This document shows positions 1 through 7,481 of a stretch of 30,967 bases of DNA, one piece after another. The stretch's first letter is position 1. Each line of letters opens with the position of its first letter. The DNA lies in IMG/VR virus record IMGVR_UViG_3300014491_000075, positions 1 to 30,967 of that record. The stretch is one strand, 5' to 3'. The notes beneath the pieces are model-generated. The model ran no database searches and had not been told where the DNA came from. It saw only the letters and a program-made list of their open reading frames with translations. The stretch comes from a virus. The translations under genes and the position numbers were made by a program.

Positions 1-26
1 CGGATTGATTCGGTATCGTCTTGCAT
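1..26 (-). CDS. start of an unidentified reverse-strand gene, cut by the left edge
   Basis: Only the first codons are present (MQDDTESI), running off the left edge of the window. The call rests on an ATG whose complement lies at 24-26, preceded on the reverse strand by AGAAGG (35-40) with 8 bases between, a good ribosome binding site. It lies downstream of, and in the same direction as, the reverse gene at 109-474, so the two may be co-transcribed. Too little is visible to assign a function. Confidence 0.45.
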
Positions 27-65
27 TGTTGTAGCCTTCTGTTGAGTGTGAGTGATTTATGGAAA

Positions 66-80
66 CGACGTGAAACGTCG
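66..80. repeat. short perfect hairpin between two reverse genes
   Basis: CGACGT (66-71) and ACGTCG (75-80) form a perfect 6-bp inverted repeat around a GAA loop. It lies in the gap between the stop of the reverse gene at 109 and the start at 26. No U-run follows in either direction, so an intrinsic terminator is not supported. It could be an RNA hairpin or a protein site. Confidence 0.4.
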
Positions 81-108
81 GCATCGCTATGTCAAACAGA
101 ACTTTAAC

Positions 109-474
109 TTATGCTTCCTCCTGTTCGAGAGAGAGAAGTTCAGCTAACACTTTCGACGGGAGTGCAGCTTTGATGGCGAGTGCTAAGGCGCGCATTTGAG
201 CGCCTTCGGCTGACTCGCCTTCACCACTAACGATGTGACGCTGCCCGCCATAAATGGCGGCAACGTCTGCCGTCCACCGTTGTCCTTGAGCATTGGCGCG
301 TTCAATCGTCACGGTGACGACTTCAAGTTCGAGTGCGATGGATTGCGCGATGGCGACGAGTGTAATTGCTCTCATTTGGTCGGTTGTAGCCTTTCGATAG
401 CTTGCGCTTGACTCCAGAACAGCCGTGACACCTTCGAGGTTGCAATTCGACGATCTTGTTTCGTGGACCGTCAC
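109..474 (-). CDS. hypothetical protein, reverse strand, next to the head operon
   Basis: I do not recognise this family. The open frame is up to 137 codons. Reverse-strand starts at GTG 522, GTG 474 or ATG 375 are all possible. GTG 474 is preferred because GGGAAA lies just upstream and it avoids overlap with the forward protease gene. The product would be about 121 residues. Its middle reads like alternating strand and helix (residues ELEVVTVTIERAN, then an alanine-rich helix) and the C-terminus is glutamate-rich (SLEQEEA). There is no signal peptide or membrane segment. It is divergent from the head genes with essentially no intergenic space, so any promoter for the head operon must lie inside this gene or further left. 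Confidence 0.5.
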   Translation of the reverse strand: MTVHETRSSNCNLEGVTAVLESSASYRKATTDQMRAITLVAIAQSIALELEVVTVTIERANAQGQRWTADVAAIYGGQRHIVSGEGESAEGAQMRALALAIKAALPSKVLAELLSLEQEEA

Positions 475-503
475 AGGGGTTTCCCGGCGTCCGGTAAGGG
501 GTG

Positions 504-2084
504 ATGGGCGTGCCGGATACACGAGAGGCCAACGCAGCTTCCGGGGGAGGTGCGCTCTACCGACCCCTGGGTGTCGGTCCCCGCCTCGCGCTCAAGCTGA
601 TTAGCTCGAAAGCCCTACGCCGAAAGGCCCCATTTAAGGAAGCGGCGGCGATCCTGGGCAACGGGCGGCAGCACCTCGACGTGTCGCCGGTCCTGTTGGA
701 TTCCTCGACGGCGAGCTATGACGCGCCAACCCGTACGGCCCAGGTCATCATCCTTGAGGTCGGTCGCGGCAACTCACGCGACAAGCACTTCTATGGTGCT
801 GATACGATCAGAAAAGCTGCTGTTGATAAAGTATTCGACGGCGCGCAAGCTTACGCTGATCATCCTGGTCTTGATGAAGACATCAATCGACCGGAGCGTA
901 GCGTAAGAGATTTGGTCGGCTATTACTTCAACACACGCGAGGTTGAAGTTACAAATTCGACCGGTGAAACAGTGCCTGCACTTGCTGCAAGCATGAAGAT
1001 ACAAGAGGGCGCTGATTGGGCGATAGGTTTAATTCGCGAAGCGATCTCATTCAACACGCGTTACCCGAACAAGACGTACGTTGGCATTTCCATTAACGCC
1101 GATGGTGACGTGTCGCCCGCAATCGTTGATGGTGAGCAGGTCAACTATGTTCATCGTATTACCGAAGCGTTCTCGGCAGACATGGTGACAAAACCGGCGC
1201 GAGGCGGTAAGTTCCTCGCACTTGTGGAGTCGCAAAGCGGTTCTCACAAACCAACCAAAAAGGAACAAGCTGTGGATACAAAGATATTCGAGTCCGCTGC
1301 TCGACTTCGGAAACAAGAAGGTAGCGGCGAGATTGACAGGGATGAGTTTCGTTCGCTCGTCGCTCTCATCGAAGCGGAGCAAAGCAAAACGATGGGCGCA
1401 ACTCTCGGCGAGTCAGCAGCTAACGAGAAAGACCTTCTTGAGTCTCTATCGGAAGCTGACAAGAACGTATACAACAGTCTCGATGAGGCCGACAAACCTC
1501 CGTGGCTAACAAAGAAAATATCCGAAGCCAAACTCAAGGCGAGCAAGACGCGTGAAGCGGACGGCGCTGACGGTCAAGACGGCGAGGATGGCGAGGATGG
1601 TGAGGATGGTCAAGACGGCGAGGATGGTGAGGATGGTGAGGACGGCAACGACGGTAAGAATGGAAAATCAGTGAAAGAATCAGTGCGCGAGTCCGATCCG
1701 AAGAAAGCTCATCCGGCGCTATTCGCTGCTGCACTCCGCGAAGCGCGCTCGGCGGTGAGCGGTGATGTCGCAGCACTGCGCGCCCAGGTTGCCGAGATGA
1801 CCGCACGGAGTACGATGCGCGAGAGCATCGACACCGCGAAGCGCAAGCTCACCGAATCGTCGCTTCCTGCGGCGGCGGCAACGATGTTGATCGAATCGCT
1901 TGTCGGCAAGTCGTCAGGCGAAATGGATCGACTCATCGAGGCGCAGGTCGCATACCTCGATATGCTGGGCGTCAGCAAGACCAACAAGCAAACCGCAGGG
2001 GCCGGTGAGAAAACACTGCCGCTGCGCGAGTCCGAGTCGAAGGCGAACGAATCGTTCATCTTCGCAGGAATGGGCGGTAACTAA
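504..2084 (+). CDS. capsid maturation protease with C-terminal scaffold-like region
   Basis: This protein probably cleaves and scaffolds the immature capsid. Numbered from ATG 504 (526 aa), residues about 75-240 look like a prohead protease of the herpes-assemblin-like serine class. AYADHP carries the likely catalytic His (about H120), followed by RSVRDLVGYY. YVGISINADG carries the likely nucleophile (about S196). Residues 353-389 form a Gly-X-Y repeat (GAD, GQD, then many GED). The remaining part (about 400-500) is rich in Ala, Arg and Glu and is predicted to be helical, as in scaffold domains. It lies directly before a capsid-associated gene and the major capsid gene, the usual place. The start is uncertain: GTG 501, ATG 504 or GTG 510. 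AAGGGG at 496-501 is best spaced for GTG 510. The family assignment is from motifs and context only. Confidence 0.75.
   Translation: MGVPDTREANAASGGGALYRPLGVGPRLALKLISSKALRRKAPFKEAAAILGNGRQHLDVSPVLLDSSTASYDAPTRTAQVIILEVGRGNSRDKHFYGADTIRKAAVDKVFDGAQAYADHPGLDEDINRPERSVRDLVGYYFNTREVEVTNSTGETVPALAASMKIQEGADWAIGLIREAISFNTRYPNKTYVGISINADGDVSPAIVDGEQVNYVHRITEAFSADMVTKPARGGKFLALVESQSGSHKPTKKEQAVDTKIFESAARLRKQEGSGEIDRDEFRSLVALIEAEQSKTMGATLGESAANEKDLLESLSEADKNVYNSLDEADKPPWLTKKISEAKLKASKTREADGADGQDGEDGEDGEDGQDGEDGEDGEDGNDGKNGKSVKESVRESDPKKAHPALFAAALREARSAVSGDVAALRAQVAEMTARSTMRESIDTAKRKLTESSLPAAAATMLIESLVGKSSGEMDRLIEAQVAYLDMLGVSKTNKQTAGAGEKTLPLRESESKANESFIFAGMGGN
1563..1670 (+). repeat. tandem 9-base repeat encoding collagen-like Gly-X-Y triplets
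   Basis: Twelve consecutive codon triplets start with glycine: GAD, GQD, GED x3, GQD, GED x3, GND, GKN, GKS. The DNA is an imperfect 9-base tandem repeat close to GGTGAGGAT. It lies in frame within the capsid protease gene, between the protease domain and the helical C-terminal part. There is no proline in the Y position, and nearly every third residue is aspartate. Confidence 0.9.
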
Positions 2085-2086
2085 CG

Positions 2087-2596
2087 ATGCCGAGCGGTGC
2101 AGGAAATACGTTCAGCTATAAACTGTCGGACGGCAGTATCATTCTCATTCCCGATCTTACCGGTGTGTTGCCGGTTTATCAGGGTCAAATTGCTGTTTGG
2201 GATGCGACTCTCAACGGCGGCAACGGCGGCGTTCGCGCAGCATCAACGCAAGCCGACATCGCAAACTTTATCGGTGTTGCAGAACAAAACTCGATTCTCA
2301 ATTCGCTGCTCGAACAGCTTCCTACGGTGCGCGTCGGATTCCAAGGCGTGTACTACTTGAACACGACGGCTGCCGAAGTTTACAAGTACGGCACAAAAGT
2401 GTTCTTCAACGAATCCATTGCCGGTGCGTTGCAAGTCACGAGCAACACAAACGCGGGCGCACGTACGATTGCGGTTGGCTACGTGATCTTGCCCAATCAA
2501 ACAATGCTTGCCGGTATTACCACTGTCACCGGTGCTGCGGGAGTTCAAATCCCGGTTGCAATCATCGGTCAGTGGCCGGTCGTCGGACTCGCGTAA
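2087..2596 (+). CDS. small capsid-associated protein, probable head decoration protein
   Basis: This is a 169-residue, glycine- and alanine-rich, mostly beta-type protein with no membrane segment. It starts 2 bases after the protease stop, with GGGCGG upstream. The reading includes an IPDLTGVLPVYQGQ stretch and a hydrophobic C-terminus. Size, composition and its place between maturation protease and major capsid protein fit a capsid-stabilising decoration protein (DUF2190-like or gpD-like). That function is inferred from context, and I see no diagnostic motif. A minor head protein is the main alternative. Confidence 0.55.
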   Translation: MPSGAGNTFSYKLSDGSIILIPDLTGVLPVYQGQIAVWDATLNGGNGGVRAASTQADIANFIGVAEQNSILNSLLEQLPTVRVGFQGVYYLNTTAAEVYKYGTKVFFNESIAGALQVTSNTNAGARTIAVGYVILPNQTMLAGITTVTGAAGVQIPVAIIGQWPVVGLA

Positions 2597-2611
2597 GGGA
2601 GCGCGTACAAC

Positions 2612-3733
2612 ATGGCACGTTTATCATTGTTGCAGCGCCAAACCGCGAATCTCGAAGCGCAGCAAAACCGCCTCGCCGAATCCATCCGTAAACGGATGAA
2701 GATCGAACCGAAGAATCTCGTCAATCTTATGGAAAGTGACGATTTCTCGCTCAAGCGTCTGCGCGAGAACTGCGTACGCAACGAGTCGCGGCTGATGGAA
2801 GCGAATGCGGATTCCGCGTTCGGTCAGTTGCTGCGTTACGGTGTGCAGCACTTCATGTTCGACGCCTATCAATCGGTGTCGGATTTCATCTATCCCGATC
2901 TCGTCAGTGTTCGGCCCAGCACGAATCGCCAAGAGTGGTACGCACCGCTTTACGGCGTCGAGATTCCTCGTGACGTTCCCGTTGGAGGAAAGTTCGAGGA
3001 CAGCAAGATCAGCGGACTCGACCGTGAGTTGGTCAACAAGAAAGTTGGCCGCATGTTCAGCGTCGAACGCGAACTTATCGACGATGATCAGACCGGTCAA
3101 GTCGAACAACGCGCAAACGGACTCGGCGAACGCCTCCGCTACAAAGAAGAAGCCGACGTTCTCGGCGTCGATGTCTTCACGCTAACCCCGCTCGGTCGCG
3201 GTGTCGTCGGCGCTGCTGGTGTGTCGTACACGACCGCGAAAGGCAATCGACCAACGACGTACGCGAATCTTGCGCAAGCGGGACTCGAAAACGCCGACAT
3301 CGCACTTCATAACATTCTCGATCCGGTCGGTAATCGGATCATGGTCAAACCGAGTTTGTTGCTCGTGTCGCCTGCCGATAAGTTCAATGCTGCAAAGTTG
3401 TTGAACTCAGCGTTGCAACCGAGTGTACCGGGTGCTCCGGGGCAAACATACACAACGGCGTCGTCGGGCTTGATCGGCTATACCGGTACCGTCAATGCGC
3501 TGCAAGGGCTCTACACATTGAAAGTGTCGCGCTTCTTGCCCGCAAACTACTGGTATTTGATTGAGCCGAAAACGTCCATCGTATTTCAAGATCGCGATCC
3601 CTTGGAACTCACGATGGAAGCGCGTGACGCCGGTACGTCATTCGAACGCGACGAGTACCGCTGGCGCATTCGTCGCCGGTATGCGACCGATGTTCTCGAA
3701 TACCTGTACCTGTATTGCGGCAACGGCGTGTAG
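2612..3733 (+). CDS. major capsid protein, HK97-fold type
   Basis: This 373-residue protein should build the icosahedral shell. ATG 2612 follows AAGGGAG (2595-2601). The N-terminal 60 residues are charged and helical. They are followed by features common in HK97-like major heads: an extended region around residues 85-140 (FIYPDLVSVRPS, then WYAPLYGVEIPRDVPVGGKFED), a long helix-forming stretch (ANGLGERLRYKEEADVLGV) and a C-terminal beta-rich part with PANYWYLIEPK and FERDEYRWRIRRRYATDV. The latter is typical of the P-domain end of capsid subunits. Position after protease and decoration genes supports the call. No separate cleaved propeptide is obvious. Confidence 0.85.
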   Translation: MARLSLLQRQTANLEAQQNRLAESIRKRMKIEPKNLVNLMESDDFSLKRLRENCVRNESRLMEANADSAFGQLLRYGVQHFMFDAYQSVSDFIYPDLVSVRPSTNRQEWYAPLYGVEIPRDVPVGGKFEDSKISGLDRELVNKKVGRMFSVERELIDDDQTGQVEQRANGLGERLRYKEEADVLGVDVFTLTPLGRGVVGAAGVSYTTAKGNRPTTYANLAQAGLENADIALHNILDPVGNRIMVKPSLLLVSPADKFNAAKLLNSALQPSVPGAPGQTYTTASSGLIGYTGTVNALQGLYTLKVSRFLPANYWYLIEPKTSIVFQDRDPLELTMEARDAGTSFERDEYRWRIRRRYATDVLEYLYLYCGNGV

Positions 3734-3834
3734 TTTGCAACGTTTGCAATCAACGGCAACATTGTTCGCAAGAATCATGCTCCGTTTGTTGCAGAGTCGC
3801 TCGTGAACGTAACGCCTGCATAAAAGACCTGGGG

Positions 3835-3858
3835 CGGAAGGGACCTGATGCCCTTCCG
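3835..3858 (+). other. strong hairpin after the major capsid gene
   Basis: CGGAAGGG (3835-3842) pairs perfectly with CCCTTCCG (3851-3858) around an 8-base loop. It lies in the 152-base gap between the major capsid stop (3733) and the next start (3886), the longest forward-strand gap in the head module. No U-run follows, so it is not a classic intrinsic terminator. It may stabilise or delimit the capsid mRNA, or cause partial attenuation before the connector genes. It ends 12 bases before the AAAGGA ribosome binding site of the next gene. Confidence 0.6.
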
Positions 3859-3885
3859 TCTCGGGGCCAAGAAAGGATTACCAAT

Positions 3886-4299
3886 ATGGCTAGGATTCGT
3901 GAAGGTACAAGCGGTGGCACCGATCTACTCGATCCGCAAGATCGTATAACGGATAGCGAACGCAGCGAGAAGATCGAACCGTTAAACGAGCGTATCGAGG
4001 ACTCGCTGACTGCTGCACTCCAAGCAGTGCTTCGTCGCGATCCTGGCGGGTATGTTGCGCAAAAGCAATACGTGATCATGCGCGAGAACCTTCGTGACAC
4101 AGAGATCGTGTTCGACAGGTTCTATTTCATGCTCAATCTGTTGGTGGATATGCTGCCGTCGCCAATGAGCGAACCGGAGCGCGTGGCGACCGAAGCTCAC
4201 GTCAAGGAACACGCTAAGTACGCCCAGCAATCAGATTTGAAGTATCTGCCAATCGTCGGCACTGCATCGTTAAGCGACATCGAGAACGCGCTGCGCTGA
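3886..4299 (+). CDS. hypothetical head-connector region protein
   Basis: The open frame extends back to 3715, but ATG 3886 is the likely start: AAGAAAGGATT at 3870-3880 is a good ribosome binding site and the upstream part overlaps the capsid gene. The 137-residue product starts MARIREGTSGG, is highly charged in its first 50 residues and has a helical middle (FDRFYFMLNLLVDMLPSPMSEPERV). It has no recognisable domain. The next gene starts immediately after its TGA. The location between major capsid and tail genes suggests a role in head completion or connector assembly, by context only. Confidence 0.65.
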   Translation: MARIREGTSGGTDLLDPQDRITDSERSEKIEPLNERIEDSLTAALQAVLRRDPGGYVAQKQYVIMRENLRDTEIVFDRFYFMLNLLVDMLPSPMSEPERVATEAHVKEHAKYAQQSDLKYLPIVGTASLSDIENALR

Positions 4300-4965
4300 A
4301 TGGCTACGACTCTTGCCGCGCTGATCACATCATGTCGGACTATCGCTGCTGATGGCCCGTCTGATAACTTTCAGCGCGCTGAGAACGTCAACGATGCTGA
4401 GTTTGGATTTCCAATCGACGGCTACAACACCACGTTCGTGACAAAGAATATACCGGTTGTTCCAGGTGGCTTTCAAAAGGTTGTCGTTGATAATATAACT
4501 CTCGTGCCGACTGCATATACTGTCAATGAAGCGATTGGTGAGATCGTACTTTTAGTACCACCGTTGACTAGTATCTACGTGTCATACTACTTCTATTTGT
4601 TCGCTGACGTTGTGTGGACGGAGTTTATTGTCGGAGCATTGCAGCTAACAAACCTCTCTAGCGGCGTTGTTCTGACTGATGTTGCTTCGCTCCCTGAGAA
4701 CTTCATTCCGGTCGTCAAAGCGTATGCGAACTCCTATTTCTGCCGCCGTGTCGCGAATCAAACCGGTCTATGGTACAACCAACGCTTACAAGAGCGCGTT
4801 GAAGATCGTGACAATATCAGCGCAAAGTGGTTGAGACTCGCGGAGTCGGCGCAAAAGCAGGCTGATGCACTGCTTGTCCAAGCGTATTCCGGTAATGCAT
4901 CTCAGAATGCGCCATCATTTCGCATCGGCGGTTTCCAACCGCAATCGTATACGCCGAGTCGTTGA
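4300..4965 (+). CDS. probable head-tail connector or head completion protein
   Basis: This 221-residue protein starts with ATG directly after the TGA of the upstream gene. The N-terminal half is beta-rich (FPIDGYNTTFVTKNIPVVPG, then ITLVPTAYTVNEAIGEIVLL). The C-terminal half is helical (NQRLQERVEDRDNISAKWLRLAESAQKQADALL). The pattern of a beta domain followed by a helical domain of this size, in this gene position, fits an adaptor that docks under the portal or a related connector subunit. I do not recognise a specific family. The gene overlaps the next one by a TGATG junction, implying translational coupling. Confidence 0.55.
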   Translation: MATTLAALITSCRTIAADGPSDNFQRAENVNDAEFGFPIDGYNTTFVTKNIPVVPGGFQKVVVDNITLVPTAYTVNEAIGEIVLLVPPLTSIYVSYYFYLFADVVWTEFIVGALQLTNLSSGVVLTDVASLPENFIPVVKAYANSYFCRRVANQTGLWYNQRLQERVEDRDNISAKWLRLAESAQKQADALLVQAYSGNASQNAPSFRIGGFQPQSYTPSR

Positions 4966-5378
4966 TGGGCATCGTCGCCGGATCGCTGCGTAACGGAACG
5001 TTTCAATCGAAACCGATCATGGATTTGGTTTATGAATGCTCGGTCTTTCGGAGCAGCCATTCATATACCGGTGCCGGATCGTTGCGGGTATCGTACGCGT
5101 TGCTTCCCGGCGTGACCCCGTGTGATGTCGCGCCGCTGACTGATATGCTCGTATTGCCGGAGGCTGGGCAAACCGAGATCGTCACGCACGTCGTTCACTT
5201 TCCTGCCGGTACCAACATCGCTACGCGTGACGTGATCAAGATCGTGTCGTCACGAACTGGCTTCGGATCAATCGGTACGTGCTATTACATTACCGATGTG
5301 TTGCTACCGTCCGAGTCAATTTCTTATGTGCGGTGTCGTGCAACAGTCGGTAAAGAGCCGACAACGGGCGCATCGTGA
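4965..5378 (+). CDS. probable head closure or connector protein
   Basis: ATG 4965 overlaps the preceding TGA (TGATG). A TTG at 4962 is possible but less likely. The 137-residue product is predicted to be mainly beta (YECSVFRSSHSYTG, SLRVSYALLPG, EIVTHVVHFPAG, IKIVSSRTGFG), with no membrane segment. Small beta-barrel head-closure proteins normally occupy this slot between adaptor and tail terminator. That assignment is positional. Its stop overlaps the GTG of the next gene. Confidence 0.5.
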   Translation: MGIVAGSLRNGTFQSKPIMDLVYECSVFRSSHSYTGAGSLRVSYALLPGVTPCDVAPLTDMLVLPEAGQTEIVTHVVHFPAGTNIATRDVIKIVSSRTGFGSIGTCYYITDVLLPSESISYVRCRATVGKEPTTGAS

Positions 5379-5851
5379 GCTATACGCTACAAGTCTATCT
5401 TACTCAAATGTTCCAGGCGAATGCTGCTCTCGCGGCGTTGCTTGGCTCTCGATCTGACGGCAAGCCGTCTGTCTTCCCGTATCATCATCGTGACATAACA
5501 AACCCGACATATCCTTTGATTACCATTGCGCGTTACGGTTCCAAAGTAAACAACGCTATGTTCAGCGACACAATGTATGCAACCATGATGGATGCGCCAA
5601 AGCTCGCGATATGCTCATGGTCGCTAGATGATGTCGATGAGGCTGTTGCGGTGATGACGATTATTCGCAATACCATTCGGCCACCGTCGTTTGCCCCCGG
5701 TAATGCGTACTTCGCGGGCTACAAATTGACCGAACGAAGCTATCGTGACGATCTCTTTGATGAATCAATCTCTGCATATCATGTGCATTGCGAATATGAT
5801 GGATGGGTTCAAGAAAAGTACGGAAACCCGCAGCCGGTACCGTCCCAATGA
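5375..5851 (+). CDS. probable tail terminator / tail completion protein
   Basis: GTG 5375 overlaps the upstream TGA (GTGA), giving a 158-residue protein. It begins with a helix (LQVYLTQMFQANAALAALLG), then strand-rich sequence (PSVFPYHHRD, YPLITIARYG), then a long helix (DVDEAVAVMTIIRNTIRP) and further strands. A helix followed by an alpha/beta core, at about this length and position, matches tail-terminator proteins of the DUF3168/gpU kind, which cap the tail tube and join it to the head. The assignment is from architecture and gene order. Confidence 0.55.
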   Translation: MSYTLQVYLTQMFQANAALAALLGSRSDGKPSVFPYHHRDITNPTYPLITIARYGSKVNNAMFSDTMYATMMDAPKLAICSWSLDDVDEAVAVMTIIRNTIRPPSFAPGNAYFAGYKLTERSYRDDLFDESISAYHVHCEYDGWVQEKYGNPQPVPSQ

Positions 5852-6186
5852 AACTGATCGCACATCAGCGGTGCAATAGCTCACGCTGGGATGTGTCGCT
5901 CCGACATGTCGAGCCACATGCGGTTGTCGAGCTACGGATTACCAATACGATGAACGGGCGGCAGGTCGAGCATTATGTCGAGAGTGACGGTGAAGGGCTT
6001 GCAGTCGTAGACATTCCCGATTTCGATGAACATCATTCAATCCTGGCGCGTGTGTTAACAGAAAGTAACGGTCAAGTGCTGCATCGGTTCTTGTTCGACA
6101 GTAAGGACGATCCAAGAAAGCTCTCGATGTCGGCAGCAACAGTTCTCCAAGAGTCAGATAGCGTAATGCTATCTAAGGAAAGCTAA
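5848..6186 (+). CDS. hypothetical tail-region protein
   Basis: ATG 5848 overlaps the previous stop by 4 bases (ATGA) and is preferred over an upstream in-frame ATG at 5803 that would overlap it by 49 bases. The product is 112 residues. The middle alternates strands (WDVSLRHVEPHAVVELRI, then HYVESDGEGLAVVDIPD, then SILARVLTESNGQVLHRFLF), suggesting a small beta-sandwich domain. There is no known motif. It lies between the tail terminator and the tail tube gene, so a tail assembly role is likely but unproven. Confidence 0.6.
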   Translation: MKLIAHQRCNSSRWDVSLRHVEPHAVVELRITNTMNGRQVEHYVESDGEGLAVVDIPDFDEHHSILARVLTESNGQVLHRFLFDSKDDPRKLSMSAATVLQESDSVMLSKES

Positions 6187-6191
6187 ACGCT

Positions 6192-7025
6192 ATGTTCAAC
6201 TTTTCAGCAGGTCGTGCGCGTATTCTTCCACCTCCCATTGCCGGTGTAGCACAAAGTTATCTCGAACTCGGCGTTGTGCAATCGGCATCACTCGAACTCA
6301 AGGTTGACTTGAAAGAGCTTCGCGGCGCATACAGATACCCAATCGCGGTGGCTGATGGAAAAGGCACGGCGAGCGGCAAGGTAACGTTCGCCCAGCTTTG
6401 GCCGAACACACTTAACGCGATCTTGAGCGGAACACTCTCGAATCCGACGACGGGCACAACGTTGTCCCCGCAGCCACCGGTAGCAATCGTTGGTGAAGCG
6501 CATTCAATCTCTGCTGGCGGTACGGCAACACTCACTCAAGCTGCGTTGATGGTTACTGGGTCCGAGGTCATCACGGTGCTTGATGCCACCGGTGATGCCG
6601 TATTCTACACACGTACGACAGGAACGGCAGTATCGTCGTCAATCGGCGGCAAGACGGCGGGCACGTACACAATCACTGCGGGTGTTCTCACGTTCGCATC
6701 GGCCGATGACAATCTCAATCTCCTGGCGAGCTATCAGTATCTTCCTGTAGCTGCAACCTCAATCAACAATGACAAGATTGCGCTCGCTCAAATCGGCATG
6801 AACAACGCACCGACGTTTCAATTGATGTTGATCGGAACTGGCGCGAAGAACATCTACAACAGCACGGCGCAGCAATTCATCGTGCAATTGAACGCATGTC
6901 TTGCGCCGAGTTTGAAGATGGATTTCAAGCTCGATGACTTTACGATGGCTGATCTCGATTACCAAGCGTTCATCGACGTGAACGGCAATCTGGGCAACAT
7001 CTACATGATCAACCCAGGCGGCTAG
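6192..7025 (+). CDS. major tail tube protein
   Basis: This 277-residue protein probably polymerises into the tail tube. ATG 6192 is preceded by AAGGAAAG (6176-6183). The N-terminal part (LGVVQSASLELKVDLKELRGAYRYPIAVADGKGTASGKVTFAQL) shows the two features common in siphovirus tube proteins: early beta strands with a K-DLKELRG loop, and a helix-start FAQLWPNTL. An inserted beta domain (about residues 95-185, Thr/Gly-rich) may be an Ig-like or tube-surface domain. The C-terminal KMDFKLDDFTMADLDYQAFID resembles the end of gpV-like tubes. It ends the first forward block and is followed by a terminator. Confidence 0.75.
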   Translation: MFNFSAGRARILPPPIAGVAQSYLELGVVQSASLELKVDLKELRGAYRYPIAVADGKGTASGKVTFAQLWPNTLNAILSGTLSNPTTGTTLSPQPPVAIVGEAHSISAGGTATLTQAALMVTGSEVITVLDATGDAVFYTRTTGTAVSSSIGGKTAGTYTITAGVLTFASADDNLNLLASYQYLPVAATSINNDKIALAQIGMNNAPTFQLMLIGTGAKNIYNSTAQQFIVQLNACLAPSLKMDFKLDDFTMADLDYQAFIDVNGNLGNIYMINPGG

Positions 7026-7046
7026 TCGTTCAGCGGACGGCAAATG

Positions 7047-7080
7047 AAAGAGCCGGTGAGTTGCTACACCGGCTCTTTTT
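7047..7080. terminator. intrinsic terminator between converging transcription units
   Basis: AAAGAGCCGGTG (7047-7058) pairs perfectly with CACCGGCTCTTT (7067-7078) around an 8-base loop. A five-T run ends at 7080 on the forward strand. Read on the reverse strand the hairpin is followed by TTTCATTTG, so weaker reverse termination is possible. It lies 22 bases after the tail tube stop and 24 bases beyond the end of the reverse cassette, so it can serve both directions. Confidence 0.9.
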
Positions 7081-7103
7081 CATTGGTTGCGCTGCGACGA
7101 TCT

Positions 7104-7481
7104 TTATTTCTTGGTCGTCGGCGTGAACGCGGTGATGGACACAGTGAGTCGGCTGACGGCCCACCCGAGCGCGCCGAGAACGTCAGCCGTGGCGATGCTA
7201 TCGAGCTTTGTAATGGCACCCGTTGCGAGGCTCCCCACGATAGCTTGAACGATGCCGCGTGATTGTCCCGGCAACACGTCGTAAAACGCGTTGAGGGCGG
7301 CGGTGGACACGTCGGCAACGATGCCGGGTACCGCGCCGCTCACATGGCCGATCACGCTATGTGCGAACACGAGAGCGTCGGATGCGATCACTTGTCCGAG
7401 TCCAACCGCGTCGGCGACCGGCTTCTGTACGGCCGGATCGCTCGCGAGGATCGCCGTGTAGTTCGTTGCTGGTGTCGTCAT
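7104..7481 (-). CDS. small alanine/valine-rich protein of unknown function, reverse cassette
   Basis: This is 125 residues, read against the surrounding tail genes. It is rich in Ala, Val, Ile and Gly, with several amphipathic or hydrophobic stretches (VIASDALVFAHSVIGHVSG, then GIVQAIVGSLATGAITKL, then VLGALGWAVSRLTVSI). None is long and apolar enough to call a certain membrane span. There is no signal peptide or motif I recognise. Its ATG overlaps the stop of the upstream ribbon-helix-helix-like gene by 4 bases, so it is translated as the second gene of a two-gene unit. Candidate ideas are a membrane-associated accessory or superinfection factor, or a virion-associated protein. None is supported by homology. 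Confidence 0.75.
   Translation of the reverse strand: MTTPATNYTAILASDPAVQKPVADAVGLGQVIASDALVFAHSVIGHVSGAVPGIVADVSTAALNAFYDVLPGQSRGIVQAIVGSLATGAITKLDSIATADVLGALGWAVSRLTVSITAFTPTTKK

Noticed and set aside
1563-1670. Possible CRISPR or minisatellite array
   Set aside because: The 9-base repeat is in frame, encodes Gly-X-Asp triplets and has no spacers.
2197-2691. 164-codon forward frame overlapping the decoration-protein gene
   Set aside because: It is Arg/Cys-rich shadow sequence running across two well-supported genes in another frame.
3715-3885. N-terminal extension of the gene ending at 4299
   Set aside because: It overlaps the capsid gene and contains the hairpin, and ATG 3886 has a good ribosome binding site. 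It is read as untranslated leader.
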